From Cristatella mucedo (lineage: Eukaryota > Bryozoa > Phylactolaemata > Cristatellidae), in NCBI GenBank assembly GCA_009760855.2, contig WPIO01000193.1, forward strand, positions 387,501 to 451,500: DNA of 64,000 bases. Direction: 5' to 3'. Under the pieces are notes generated by a model. That model saw only the letters and a list, made by a program, of their open reading frames with translations, had not been told where the DNA came from and made no database searches. The translations under genes were made by a program, and so were the position numbers. Shown piece after piece: positions 28,586 through 41,978 of this stretch (its first letter is position 1; each line of letters starts with the position of its first letter).

Positions 28586-31500
28586 GTAATAGAAACAGGT
28601 TATGGATTGAGCCAGTGCGAAGCAGACCAAGCGAAGCACCGCCATCCACAACCGCTGCTGGAATGTCTTGCGTGTATTTTAGCGCAGGAGCTTCAAAAGC
28701 CGCAGCGACAGGAGGCGCACGTTGCCGTGGGAATGAGCGCCGAATGAGATTTCCAGCTCGAGCGGAGCACATCCCGCAAACTTGACTCGGGTTTGCCAGA
28801 GCTCTAACCGATTGAGCTTTTGAGACCGCCGCTCCCACGGCTTTCAACGTAGGACGATTCTCGATCTGCTTTAAATTGCCGCCTGCGTGCTCGTCGCCGA
28901 ATTTCTGCGTATTGCGTGAATTAATTTGAATATTTATAATTGCACATTTTGGCGCCACGTGCAGTACCTGCGGCCGCTTTAGTCGGCGACGCAGACGCAA
29001 CGAGCGAACGCGCTGCACGACACGCACACACACTCGGGCAGCGGAAGTTGATTGCTGCTACCGCCGCTGCCACGAATACCATAAAAAAACAGTAGTTGCG
29101 CCTACTCGGCACGGCTTAGGTGAGATGGAGTAGGAGCGGCCGCAGTACCGCGCTGTCAGCAAAAAAGAGGTCGCGAATTCAAGGGTACGCGAGGCGGCGA
29201 CCGGAGCGTAGCTAACTCGCAGACTGCGACTGCGTGCGCCTGCGTCCAGCTCTGACTGCGCACACGCGTTGGCTACAGCGTCGCCTTCTCACAACGATCC
29301 TGCGCTCGTAAATGCTGCGAAATCCAATAGCGTCCAAGAGACAGCAGCACTGCAGCAATGCGGCAGCAGCTACGTCAGCGTTGGGCGACAACTCTCGCAA
29401 TGGCGGCTCCATTTTGTCCTTCAGTGAACGAACCGACAAGCAGCGGCTACTTGCAGCGTCTGTCCCGCCTGAAAGCGACGGTTCTGCTGGACATCAACGC
29501 TTGAGATCAAAACTCGGCTTCTTTTTGCCGCCATATTATGTCTAAACACTCCAGCCTGCAGTCTATACTACAGATAGCAGTAGAAGTAGTGCGTCCTGCG
29601 CCTGCGTAGCAAAGTTGCATGTACTCCGTCCAGCTTCGAAATGAACGACTCGTATGACTCTCTCTGTGTGATGTCCTCAATACTCTTTAATGATGCTGGG
29701 TTAAATTTCTCTGATAATCTAGCAGTCTTGCAAGTTGGAGAGGTGGTTTAAGTTAAGCAGTTTGGATCGTACACATGCGGTTTCAATGATTCGTTTCCCC
29801 GACGGATGGCGGTTTCAGCACGCCGCTCGTTGAGCAGAGACTAGAATACTTTTCGTAGCCATTCACGGAACGAAGTCGAGAGCGGCGATGAGTAGGGAAG
29901 CAGAACTCGGGCATGTCCAGTTTTGTGTATTCCAATAAAATATTTTGCTCGTGAACCAAAGGAGAATCTCCTGAAATGAATGAAAACATCTATTTCGTGA
30001 GGGAGGCAGGAAATGGCCGTCCTCGACAGCCCTCCATCCTAGGACTTGGAGTTGGCTGCAGCCGCCCATGTCTGGCTTTGACCAACTCAAGATTGAAAGC
30101 ACAAAAAGTGGGTGAAAAGCAGCAATATCTAGATTTTAAATGTGCGCACGCGATCAGCTTCTTTAATGGAAGTCACTTGGTGAGTCCCGTAAATGAAAGT
30201 CATGTGAGCGGAAGTCGCAGCTGATTCACTAAATGGTGCTGACCGATGAGAGGAAAGCCAAGGCCAGCATTTGCGTGTCCCAAAATTGAGATAAGAGTGT
30301 AGTATTTCTCAACTTATCTCTTCAAGTTAGTGTTACCAGAAAAATTTGATTTTCTCTGCTTTGCCAGAAATTGATTCCGTTCAAAAAAGACCAGATCTCA
30401 CTGAATATATTCAAAAATATCATGACACATCAGATCACTATAAGGGTGTGAGTTGTCCGTGTAAATGGTCCACTATGTGCTGAGGCCTTCTAAAATAGTG
30501 CATTGTAGTATCAATAACCAGCTGACATCTTTTAAATCCATCATATTGAAAGGGGCCAACGATAGATGTCGTAATCTTTGTGGCCTTACGTCGGCAAAAT
30601 TTATATCCGTTATTCTTGTTATGACTATGGAACTGTTATGTATGCAAAAAATTACCCCCAACGAATGAATGCCGAGCGGGGGTATCTCGCCATGGAAGTT
30701 CACGGTCACATATTAATTGAATACAATGGTAAAGAAAAATAGCTAACCAGAACTGTCACTCTTAGTGCCTGGAGAGAAGCACACGACTTGAAGATTCTTC
30801 GGTCAGCCGTGTCTCTTTACGTGATACCTTTGCAGGTGAATATAACTACCGTCGGGCAGTATAGCCGGGTCATTTTTGTTGCGTTCACACGCAAAGGAAT
30901 TGCGAGTCTTAAAATAGTGCTTTATTAAGTAAGTTGCGCATTATTGGTGGCACATCGGTGCGGAGCATTGGAGGTAAGGTGGTTAAAGGTTAAGGTAAGG
31001 TAGTAAGCTCATTTAGAGCATCGTACTCCGCTTTCCTTTCTGGCTCCGCTTGTAAATGCAGAAAATGCATGAGAGAGAACGAGTTTTCTTCTGGGACTTC
31101 CGGGCTGAAGTACGGACGGAGTCCAGGCTACGGCCGACTACACGAACAAAACTTTGCCGGCTTGGCTTGTGTGGCATGCAATAATAGCTACAGTTAATGG
31201 TCACCATGCCAGTTCGTGTGTGAGTTGGCTTCAGAACATCTGCGATTCACTCTAAACTGTAAGTCGTTGAACCAGTGCACATGCTCATAAATTGTACCTG
31301 CTGAATGCGCGGTCAATATTTAGTAAACTCCGGTAACTAGCAGCATAATTCTTGAAGATGCCCTTGACTTGTTTGAAGTGACCGTAGACTTGGCTGATGT
31401 AGACCCCTTGACCTTAACCTCTAACTTGACGCCAGTTTCTTGCTTTCTTTCCTCTCCTACCTTGAGGTAAAGGCAAACTGTTGGAGGAGTAATCATTGCC

Positions 31501-31625
31501 GCTCGCTCCACGCTCAACTTCGAGCCGTTTTCAGCCTACTAGAAGCAATTATTTCCAATCTCTTGTACTGACTCCTTCCAATCGCAACTTGCCAGTGATA
31601 GATAAATCCATGTTCCACAGATTTT
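28586..31625. other. Intergenic, no gene supported
   Basis: Short frames on both strands, at most 150 codons at 28581-29033 (minus), with no recognised domain. No clear repeat. Confidence 0.45.
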
Positions 31626-31790
31626 AGTTATTAGCCCAGAGGTAATGTGCTCTCATTTCACGACCCAGGTCGTGAGTTCAAGTTCAGCAGCTGGCAATCG
31701 TTTGTTTCTCACCGAAAGCGGGGATGCCTGATGTCAAGGCTCTTCTGCCGCTATATAAACGATGCTGATTGATCAGCTAACCTTTGCTTC
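31626..31790 (+). mobile_element. SINE-B copy
   Basis: TTAGCCCAGAGGTAATGTGC is followed by the B-box-like GTGAGTTCAAGTTC. The tail is CTTCTGCCGCTATATAAACG. Confidence 0.75.
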
Positions 31791-31923
31791 TACTTTTAAC
31801 AAGACTCTTTTTAAATATTTTCTGATCTCCATTTGATTAAATATTCAATAAATTGTCTCTCTTTGGTACTGGATTGTTTTAACATTCGTTTCGATAGCCC
31901 AACAGACCTTCGTACATTGACTG

Positions 31924-32047
<124 letters not shown>

Positions 32048-32644
32048 CACGTGCATAAGTCAATTCTCAAGAACAAAGCACGTACTCTAGATCAAATATT
32101 CTTCTGCGATTGCTTGCTGTCAATTACTCCTACCTACAATGACCACATTCTGTACCAGTGACCATAAGTTAAGGGGTTTTCTGTCTATCTGCAATATGTG
32201 TCCAATGCAGTATCTAAAAATTGTCTTTAAGTTACGAATAGCTAAAAATATTCACATTGAAGCTGTTCGCTAAAATTATCTCTCAGAACTTCTTCTGAAT
32301 TCTCCACCTGACTCGCCTTCACCAGTGGAAAGATACACAGCACGGCAGTTGCCGATGTTCTGTCACAGTTGCACCGAAGCACACTGTGCGCCCACACCCA
32401 GATGGCCTGTGAATTACTGCCGAGATAAACAATCTGGGCTGAGTTTCCATTGAATGGCATGCGAGACTTATATTCGATATTACCAACTCATTATAGTTAA
32501 GACTAAACCAAGCTTCTACGAGAATATAATAGAACCTCAGATAGGCATAACAATGCTGGTGTAGACCACGTAGAAGCACCTTCTCATTCGCTCCCATATC
32601 AACACCGTACCTAGCCGTCTTTGAGAGTCTTAGCCTAGAGTTAA
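32048..32644. other. Unassigned spacer
   Basis: No recognised feature. Confidence 0.5.
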
Positions 32645-32764
32645 AGTGCCTCTTTTTCACGACCCCAAGTTGTGGGTCGAGTCATGCGGTGGGAGAATCT
32701 GTATTACCAACTGCAAGAGGTGGTAATACTCGTTAAAGCTATTTTGCCGCTATATAAATGAGAC
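32645..32764 (+). mobile_element. SINE-B copy, head truncated
   Basis: It begins in the region before the B box (GTTGTGGGTCGAGTC) and ends TTTTGCCGCTATATAAATGA. It abuts a SINE-A. Confidence 0.68.
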
Positions 32765-32767
32765 GGT

Positions 32768-32905
32768 CGCGCTGGTTCAGCCCAGTAGTTAAGGTGCTCG
32801 CCCCCACCAAGGTCTGACCGAGGTCGTGGGCTCGAGCCCCGTGGCATATGAGAACTGCCTGAATAGACATTAAGTTATTTTTGGCGCTATACAACTGAAT
32901 TATAT
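32768..32905 (+). mobile_element. SINE-A copy
   Basis: GGTTCAGCCCAGTAGTTAAG, then B-box-like GTGGGCTCGAGCCCC, then GCCTGAATAGACATTAAGTT and GGCGCTATACAACTGAATTA. It matches 6971-7108 throughout. Confidence 0.8.
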
Positions 32906-32923
32906 TTATCTATAATAATAATG

Positions 32924-34236
32924 ATAATAATAATGCACTTGATAAAGTGCCCTCAGAGAACTCAATCTCTTTCTAGGCGCTTAAAATTTTCTACAAAGGG
33001 AACCGCGATTGAAGGGTGAGTAATATCATGCTTGATAAACAACATGAATAACATGGTTAGGGGTGACATGCACAGGGTCAACATGCAAATGTTGTTAGTG
33101 GCAGCATGCACAGTGTCAGCACGCATAAGCACATCAAGGACGAATCACAGGGACCCACTAAATGCTGTCCTAAATAGGTGTGCTTTTAAGTTCTTTTTAA
33201 ATGTGGTCAAGTCAGGGGATGTTGTGACGCAAGTCGGGAGGGAGTTCCAGGCTTTGGGAGCATACGAACTAAATGCACGGTCTCCAAAGGATTTGAGGTT
33301 TGTACGAGGTATTGTAAACTGTTGGATTCCGAAAAGCGGGTGGTACGATGCTTGGCCTGGTGGGGAGTAGCTCATAGGACACCCTAAGCGTGTGGCTGGA
33401 TTAAAAGGCTTTGCTGTTCTAATAGGTGATGCTATTGTGCGACCTTCACCGCGTGCTCGTAATCTAGGTGTCGTGTTCGACAGCTGCCTCAATTTCAAAA
33501 GCTTCATTCAGAAGACTGCCTCTACAGCTAGCTATCACATGCGATCCCTATCCAAGATTAGAAGCTGTCTCCCACAGTGGCTCGTAAAAAGTTCTTACGC
33601 TGACCCACAAGGCCCGCCACGGCTTAGCTCCTTCGTACCAAGCTGAACTGCTGCATCAGTTTCAGCCTGTTCGCGCCCTCAGGTCCTGTGTGGACAATAA
33701 ATTAGCTGTCCCATTCCTCCGCTTAAAGACAGTTGGCGACAGAGGCTTTAGCTCTGCAGGTCCTAGGCTGTGGAACTAGCTTCCACAATTCTTACGCAAC
33801 GACATCTACTCTCCAACTGCCGACTATGGCACATCTTCTTCAGCGGTCCTGAACTGCTACTTCTATGCTACTCACTACCTCAACTGCTCTCCTAACTCTG
33901 CTATGCTTCCCACTTTCTCTCTGTTGCGTGAGACGAAGTCTGTTGGCTACCGAATGCGTACCGAAAGCCGCTTAGGCTGTGAGTGCGCTATACAAAACTC
34001 TCCTGCGTAACACCCACATGGTCTTTATGACTTTTTGGAGTTACTGACGGAGATACATTACATTACATCTGAGAGATAGGCTGGAGCCAAAGAATGAAGT
34101 GACCTAAAAGTGAGCGACAAAACCATTAAGTCGATGCATTGCTTGACTGGTTGCCAGTGCAGGTCGGCGAGAAGTGGTGTGATGTGGCAACTGCGATGCT
34201 CACAACAGACAAGCCTAGCTGCAGAGTTAAATCAGC
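32924..34236 (-). mobile_element. LINE-A 3' end, split by a nested LINE-B
   Basis: Minus-strand copy of the element at 8856-9558. The parts are 34068-34236 (ORF2 tail, upstream half) and 32924-33370 (ORF2 end, 3' UTR and the ATT-rich tail at 32924-32936). The two halves rejoin at the same codon region when 33371-34067 is removed. Confidence 0.9.
33371..34067 (+). mobile_element. LINE-B 3' fragment nested in LINE-A
   Basis: It starts in the LGVVFDSCLNFKSFIQK region of ORF2 and continues to the RMRTESRLGCECAIQ tail and the GACGGAGATACATTACATTA end. An in-frame stop and shifts are present, and an internal deletion near 33590-33600 joins SSY to ADPQGPP. The insertion site is inside the ORF2 tail of LINE-A. 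Confidence 0.9.
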
Positions 34237-34590
34237 TAACCTATAATTTTAAATTTATCTTGCACGTCTTTTTCCAGCTTTATTGTCCGCCAGATGGACA
34301 GAGTCACAGAATCCATCTCTACGATCTACGCTACGATCTCTGGAAGCATGCGAAGATCTAACTGATGCGAAGACGTATCCATCGTTGACCATCGATCACC
34401 AGATCCTTCTCTGGCGACTTTCATCTTTTGCCCTTTGACTTTTGCCCGTTCTTTACTGGCTCTGCTCTGCAATAGTTTAGCCCCTATCTCAGTGAGGGAT
34501 TTCAGCGCATTGAAGTCAATAGCAGCGGTTATACGGGATCATTCAAAGTACGAGGTAAGTACGAAGTACGAGGTATCAAGGATTTTGTGC
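34237..34590. other. Unassigned spacer
   Basis: No recognised feature. Confidence 0.5.
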
Positions 34591-34594
34591 TTGG

Positions 34595-36010
34595 TTCACC
34601 TCTTTTCACTATTTATACAATCTCTCATTATGATGAGATTCTGAAGCACAATATAGGCTTTTATTGTTATGCAGAGGAAACACAGCTTCACCTGAGTTTT
34701 GACCCCACTACATGGTTCTCAGCATGTCCAAGTCTCTTAAATCCCTTGCAGCATGTATTTTGACATTCGTACTTCGATTACAGTTGGCTTTTCAATGAAG
34801 TTAAAACAACAAACCAGTTAGGGGAAAACCTAGTGCTTCTCTGAAATCGGAATCCTAACCCTTAGAAAGGGTAGATCGGAGGTTCTGGATTCGCCGGCAC
34901 TGATCCGAATCCGGTCCTTCAAACTCTCAGCTCCCTTGAGCCATTTATGGCTGACATTCGTATCTGAATGTCAACAACATTTCTCGAGTTGAATGACGCT
35001 AAAAACAAACTTAAAAGTCATTGGAAAACTTTGTACTACTCAGATGCTGGAAAACCGTTCCCTTGCCAGCTGATCTCCTGAATTATCTGCCGGCAATCGA
35101 TCTGATTTCAGATCAACTATGCATCCGCTAGTGTATGCTGTCAACTATTACCGACCAATGACCAAATTGTTTACCACTGACCAGATATTTGATCTCTTTC
35201 TCTCTGCAGTATGTATCCCATTCATTACTAAAAATCACTTATGAGTCACGAAGCCGCCTTAAGAATATCAGTGTCCGCTTTCAAAGTAACTTTTCACAAG
35301 ATGACCACATCAGCTTCACAGACGAGTCTGCCAACTTTAAACTAACATTAAAAAAAATTTGGGCGTTTTTTGACAGGGATACCACATCCAAGTTGTTCCA
35401 TGCATTTGCGATATCCTTTCTCGACTTCTGTAACTCCCTACTCGCAAGTCGGCCGGCCAGTGCAACAATGCGCTGACACTTAATGACGTCTGTCTTGAAC
35501 GTCCCAACAGAACTATTGCTACTCTACTCGCACCAACTGGAACTTGCTCACCCATCAAGTGGCCCGTTGACTTCAAGCTACGAGTCACGCTTTGAGCATG
35601 GCCCGCTTCACCTCACGTTTCAGATTTAGGTTCGGATTCCGTTCTCTTGTTCCGACGAAACTATCCGAGACTCTTCTTAATCAGGCTTCACACCCCCTAA
35701 CACCCACTCTTCTGATTGAGCTCGCTTAGATGCGCCTCCAAGTAGCCTTAAACCCTTTTGGAGACCGTGGCTTCAGTTCGCATACTTCCAAAGCGAATAA
35801 CTCACTCCTTACTGACGTCACGAATCCTTAACTTGACATCATTTCAAAAGAAGCTAAAATAAGTCCGTTTCTTACAAAAAATTAGCTCTGACCGCGTGAT
35901 TTTTTTGCACTTTTAAGTGCTGACTCTGTGCATGTTATCCCGAACCAAGTTATACGCTTTATTTCCGGCATTTGTAAAGAGCGTAGACAGAGGTTCTGAT
36001 ATCTTAGGTG
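34595..36010 (+). mobile_element. Old CR1/L2-like LINE remnant with dead reverse transcriptase
   Basis: 34595-34700 reads LFTIY and FYCYAEETQLHLSF, a reverse-transcriptase palm with the YADD active site changed to YAEE. 35380-35480 gives FLDFCNSLLASRPA, and 35740-35830 gives an ETVASVR-like degenerate FGDRAFSS block. The 3' UTR includes GCTGACTCTGTGCATGTTA, resembling LINE-A. It is heavily shifted and interrupted by non-matching DNA. Confidence 0.7.
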
Positions 36011-36478
36011 CATGTACAAGTGCCGTAGTTTTGTTTTTACATTATTAAACTTTCTGTTGATAAAAATTGCATTACGTACGGCATTTAGTTGCCGAAAAAA
36101 TTACCGGTAGCCGCCGATTCAGCATTAGTGGGTGAGCCAGCACTTACAGTAAAAGTTAAAAAAAAAACACGGGCAGTTTATCAGATCACAGTTCTTGGAG
36201 ACGCACTAGAGGACATACTAACTTGTATTCGCTGCCAAAGTATAGCTCAAATTTACACTAGGTTATGCTATTAAAGAGTATTATCAGAGAAAGGCATTCC
36301 ATCAGAGCAAAGAATCGAAGCTCCGCAGGAAGAAATGAACGAGCTGCTGACTATTTGAGACTGATAAACTCATGTGCCTAAACTTGATGGATATCTTAAT
36401 ATGTTTGTGTAACCAGTCCTATTTACAACAGGGCCCCAAAAATTGACTCTTAGTGGCCACCAGCCCAATTCAAAGTGA
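36011..36478. other. Unassigned spacer
   Basis: A 61-codon frame at 36089-36274 has no recognised family. Confidence 0.45.
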
Positions 36479-36501
36479 TATGTATATATATATATACATA
36501 C

Positions 36502-36552
<51 letters not shown>

Positions 36553-36590
36553 CATATATACATATATATATACATATATGTATGTATCCA
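36479..36590. repeat. (TA)n/(CATA)n microsatellite
   Basis: Alternating TATATA and ACATACATA blocks. Confidence 0.95.
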
Positions 36591-37965
36591 TATGCAGCCC
36601 CGATTACCGAGCTAATTTAATGATAAGGTTAAACATGGCTTAAAATTGTTTTGGTATAGGTCAGCTCCATCCATCTGCGCCCAATTGCACGCTGAAAGAC
36701 AAGTTGGAATCTCAAACAAATGTATTACTTAGATCGAAAATATTAATTACCTATAAAGCATCAGTGAACGCAATTCAAGAACAGCACGTGCGAAACGAAG
36801 CTGATGTCAAGCTTTCGCTAATCACTGAGTATGTGTAAAATGCTTGAGTCGGAAAGAATGATATGGATTAAAGCTTGATAAGATTTTCTTCAAGCAAATC
36901 CACAGTCGCTCTTTCAAGGCATAGGCTATTCATTCATAGCCATCTCTGGGATATCCACTTCTATTTCATACATTCATTAAACAAATGAGACATTCAGGCG
37001 CTGATCACATCTCCCTCATTCTCAGGTTGGGGGCCACCAGCAGAATACTTTAGTGAGAGCGGAACCGGGCCAGTTGAGGAGCAGCCTTTGATGCGAAATT
37101 GTGGGATTGTTCACTTCTTCGATCACTTTCGCTCGGGCTGTAAGAGCGTCACGTAGATTGATAAAAGCGGCTGTACAGCCCCGAGCGCCCATGCTCAGGA
37201 TCAATTGGCCTTGACCCAAGTATCGCAGGATGCTGTCGATGCCTGAACTTTCGTCTCCTTGTGTTCATATGACCCAGTCAACAATTTATGAAAAACGAAG
37301 CTAGCTTAATGTTCTGAGCACAGAATGACAGGATAGCCTCAGCGTAGTAAAAGTAAATATCAGCCGATTCAAAAACCGCATGTATAATTTATATACATAC
37401 GCATACAGAGGCAGAAGAGCATTAGAGGCCGTCACGTCACATCCGCATGAAGTTATCATTGAAGAATTGCGTGCTACAGAACTCGAACTCGCGATTTGTA
37501 CTACGAACGGATGGAATCTTGCCCCTAGGCTTTGGCCCAGAGCTATTTCCAAGTTTGCGACATGCAAAAAAAGTACCTGTCGTCTCTAAAGTCGCGTGTC
37601 TGGGATGATTTCTGCGAAAGCGCATTGGGGTCTCAAGCTGAATAACATTAGAAGATTTTACTCAAACAGTTCAGAGCTAGATCTACGTCTGATTTCAAGG
37701 CGATAGATGCAACTTTTCAATAATTAAGTGTTTGCACAAACTCAATAAAAAATATCAAGGTTATACAGTGACGAATTTAAAGGTCGGTAATGCATACGTC
37801 TTTTTCAAAGTGGATCATTGCATAAATGATTTGAGAGTATCTAAATAGAACCTGAACGAACCAACATACATTAGTGCAGCTAATGACTTAAAGCGGGACT
37901 GACATTTCTCAGTTCCACTGTACAAATCTTCATAGGAATTCAATTTTTGCGCATTTTGGACATTG
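36591..37965. other. Unassigned spacer
   Basis: Short frames only (for example 37022-37219 minus, 65 codons), without a recognisable domain. Confidence 0.45.
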
Positions 37966-38487
37966 ATAATAGTAATAATAATAATAATACACTTGATAAA
38001 GCACCCTCAGAGAACTCAATCTATTTCTAGGTGCTTCACATTTGCTGCAAAGGGAAACGCGATTGAATGGTGAGTGGTATCATGCTTGATAAACAAACAA
38101 AATGAATGAGATGGTTAGGGCGGACATGCACAGGGTCAGCATGCAAGTGTGGTTAGTGGCAACATGCAACAGTGTCAGCACGCATTAGCACACAAAGGAC
38201 GAATTACAGAGACTCACTAAATGCTGTCATAAATAGGTACGTTTTCAAGTTCTTTTTAAATGTGGTCTAGTCAGGGGATGTGCTGACGCTAGTCGTGAGT
38301 GAGTTCCAAGCTTTGGGAGTATACGAACTAAATTCACAGTCTCCAAAGGATTTGAGGTTTGTACGAGGTATTGGTAAACAGTTAGATTCCGAAAAGCGGG
38401 TGGTAAGATGCTTAGCCTGCTGGGTATAGATCTGATAGATAGGCTGGAGCCAAAGAATGAAGGGATCTACAAGTGAGCGACAAAACC
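37966..38487 (-). mobile_element. LINE-A 3' end
   Basis: It begins with AATAATAATAATAATAC, then GATAAAGCACCCTCAGAGAA, the reverse complement of the LINE-A tail. On the minus strand it reads RFSESNCLPIPRTNLKSFGD and FSSYTPKAWNSLTTSV. 5'-truncated, with several substitutions. Confidence 0.88.
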
Positions 38488-39947
38488 TCTCAGATACAAA
38501 TAAAAAAGATGGAGTACGCAGTTGGACTATACAATTCCCGGTAACGATATTGTTGATCTCAGTTGAGATTTTTCTTACCTTATTTGGATGAAACGTGATT
38601 GTTAACAATTTCCGTGAGATTAGAGGTAAATTCGGAATTAGAGCTTAAGTCATGCAACGGAGAGTTATAAAATGTGGTCCTAAAAGGAAGAAGGACTTGT
38701 CAATATTGTAAGTATGGCAGTGCGATGATTGCCCATTGACTAAGCATTAGAATTGGTTTCATTAGGTTACGTTGGCATAGAACATTGAATTTGTTAATAC
38801 ATAATTGCAAACAGCAACATAGGCCAGCGAGAGGCAAAGGATAAAGTCAAAGTCGAATCAACTGCAAGACATCATCGCCGTATCAGAGACTCGTGAATAA
38901 GTTTTAGGTATTTTTATCCGCGTTTAACATTAGAAAATTATCCGTACTCCAGTGTTATTATATTGGGCTGACTTAGAAATGGCTGAGAATCTTATGGGCA
39001 CTGTACTTGTGGTCGATTCAGTTTTTAGTTTGGATTGAAAAATGTTTTTGATCTCAAAGAAAGGCACCAGCTTGATACGTTACGGTGTTGCTGGGCGCTC
39101 TTCGTCGCTTCCATGATCTGTCCCGTACTCTGCGGGCAATGGCGCGGAAACCTCCGAGTCGCTAGCCACCGTACAATGTCGAGGGCTTTGCCGGTCCTAG
39201 CTGCGAATCGGCTGAACCGACCACCATTGCAAGCGCTGAGTTCGCGGCCTCCTTTCTGTCGATGCACGGACGCCGCTACAACCAACGCGAAGCACTACGA
39301 ACCTCCCCCCCCCCAGTGCTGATACCGATTCGGTAGAAAAAAACCACAAAATTCAAATAGAATGAAACCTAATATCTGGACTTCATTAATTTTTCTCTGG
39401 CCTACCTATCTATAGCATTTGAGCCGCCCATGACAGTTGAGTGTGCTTATGCGTTGAAACTGGCACATTCAACTGGCAACATTCAACATGGCAACATGGC
39501 AACGTGGCAACAGTCAACGTGGCAACGCTGCAGAAATAGGGATTGTCATAGCATCAAATCGATTGACAAGATATATTTGCGGTATATTTAAATACATAGA
39601 AAAAGATTTATTTCTCTGACGAGCGATATTTCCAGGCGGGGCAACTGAATTAAAATAGATTATCTGCTTGCTTAGCTATTAATAATGCAATAATCAGGGA
39701 CTTTTCCTGCAGTAACTGCTCCGGTTATATGATGAATTGTGCACGGGAGACAGCAATGCATACAAGCTAAAGTTTATTGTCAACTGAAAGAATTATCAGA
39801 GGTAAAACCACTATTACAGCCGACCCGTACACAAAATACACAGCTGGGCCTGCAGCTCGTTGGGTTTTCTCGACTGCCTCATTTACCACGATCGCGCTGC
39901 CAAACGCTGTGCACTGTGCAAAGTCTCCCAGTCAGGGTACCCAGTCA
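38488..39947. other. Spacer to the left of the tandem array
   Basis: No gene recognised. 39460-39530 holds imperfect GGCAACATT/GTGGCAAC repeats. No copy of the candidate MAX 5' exons is found here, so the first array copy has no visible upstream exons. Confidence 0.5.
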
Positions 39948-39955
39948 AGACAGAT

Positions 39956-40392
39956 ACCGAGAGTGAGAGACGGACACATAGACTCAGAAATTGACTGAGG
40001 GCAAAGAGTGACGGGCAGACAAAGACACAGAGAGAAAGAGCGAAAATTAGACTGATAAGAGAGAAGCACACAGATTGAGACAGGCCTAGAGATGTAGAAA
40101 CAGATAGGAAGAGAGAGACGGAATCAGAGGAAGATAATCGAGGGCGGGGCCAATACACAGGCAGATTGAGGAAAAAACATGTGGGGACAGATCAAAGTGA
40201 CAGAGCGTGAGAGAGAAAGAGACAGACAGGCATACAGAGACACGAAGAGACAGAGACAGAAATACTGACAGACAGACAGACTACAGACTGACAGAAAGAT
40301 AGACCGACTGGGAGATAGACAGAGTTGAAAGAGAAAGAAATGGACACAAGCAGAGCAACGGACAGGCTGTGATACAGACAGACACAGGTGTG
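39956..40392 (+). repeat. GACA/GAGA-rich low-complexity tract, unit 1
   Basis: Purine-rich DNA with many GACAGACA and GAGAGA phrases. The equivalent tracts are at about 48560-49070 and 57215-57730. The array breakpoints lie in this tract. Leu/Ser/Val-rich minus-strand frames across it are low-complexity artefacts. Confidence 0.88.
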
Positions 40393-40800
40393 GAGAAAAC
40401 ACCCCAACGGTCAGGTACAAACTCGAAGAACGTCGAGATTGAGTGACAAAGGCATAGTCGTATGCGGGTATGGAGACATTAATGGATAAAGCAGTTTTTT
40501 TTTCTATATGCCCCTAATTAACGAAACAGCTGTGACAATACTTGTAGCCTATGTGTCACGAAATCTGCACCGCCGTTACAGAAACCAACTATTCTATATC
40601 AAGACGGTCTCCAAGATTCCAGGAGCACGGATGCACTGTTGTTATGCTGTACTGGTTTGTCTGTCGGTCAATCACAGACTGAATGCGATTCCTGCTTGCC
40701 ACGTCCACCTTCGTTGTCAGTCTTGTACAACGTTCGTAAGTAGTTTTCCTCCCAGTTCTTGCCAATGATCTCGGTGACGGACCTTCATGCGTTCTTGCAG

Positions 40801-41978
40801 TCAGACCGTCGTGCTCGCCATAATGCAGTTGAGAAAGAAAGACGAAACTACCATAAAGAAAGCTTGGCCAAGCTTCAAGACCTCTTGCCAAACATGCGAG
40901 GTCGAAAGGTATGTCCGCCTGTTGACTAGTCGAATATTCTGCTGCCCACTGCAGATGCATTGGCTTAACATCGTAGTCAATTTCATGAGCCCTGAAATTG
41001 TCAAGGATACTCAAAGCTAGAAAATATTGCTCGCCTATTCGTTGCTGCCTTGATGAAACTTCGGGCATCCGTCCCGGTACATCAAAGGGCGACTTTTAGC
41101 TTTTGCTAGTCCATCTATACTGGACCGTGAAGATGCAATGACACACATTGAAAATCCCGGACAGCTAACACTTTCCAAATCCCGTATGAGTACCTCATTC
41201 ATCTGCTGTGCAACAGAGTTTAGACATACACTGCTACAAGTAACCTTTCCGCTTTTTCTACATATTCAATCGGTAAATATATGCGTGTGCACATACAACT
41301 TTTCTAGTACGTGCTATTTGCATCGGAAGTATTCGTGAGTGAGTACTTTTGGTGTGGTCATGATCAGTTTTACATTGTCGGCCGCTGATTTCGACGATCT
41401 AGTTTCAAGGTCGGTCAAGTGGCCAGCTGTAGAGTGGCGAAAGTGTGGGCCATTCAAGTCTGCATTTGCATCGCCTGCACCTGCCCTTACTGCTGCTGTA
41501 GGTACCAAACATACGAATTTTGAAGAAGGCGGCCGAATACATCACGGCTTTGGAGAATCATTCTCAGCATTGCCTTCATGAGTATGAACGTATTCGACAG
41601 CTAAACACAACGCTTGAGCAAATGAGTGAGTACGACGTGAATGTGCTAACAGTCAGATCTTAAAATGAAGCACGGCGTCTGTTCTAATAATTTGAAGATT
41701 TTTGTTTTGCAATTGTGGCTGCTGTATTGAAATGTAAGGCCTGTTCTGGTACAGACGCAAACTCGTCAGGCGGTGGTGAGGCAGGGGCTGCAGCCGAAGC
41801 TCAAGTGCAGCAGGATCGGCCAGTGTGGCAGCCATTGTTGCATCATGAAGAGTCACATGTGAGAAGTAGAAGTTATAGTTTTCCATACCAAGCTGCATCA
41901 ATGGAAAGATTATGTTGGTGGCAAATCTCCATTGATTCATGTGTGTGTGTGACAGGGCTGCCCTTTCGCGTTGTCTAA
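40801..41978 (+). pseudogene. MAX: 5'-less MAX-like gene remnant (three 3' exons), unit 1
   Basis: Exons 40801-40908 (basic region and helix 1), 41502-41625 (helix 2 and zipper) and 41755-41978 (tail) match those of the two complete genes. No exon A or B lies upstream before the array edge at 39948. In the extended frame, an in-frame TAG about 60 bp upstream of exon C blocks a longer read-through. The only nearby start is an ATG about 36 bp upstream of exon C in the same frame. It may be a dead end-copy created when the array formed, unless the true first exon lies elsewhere. Confidence 0.65.

Noticed and set aside
39883-40420. Hydrophobic Leu/Ser/Val-rich minus-strand frames as membrane proteins
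   Set aside because: They translate the GACA/GAGA-rich low-complexity tract, and lengths vary among units with 1-2 nt indels.
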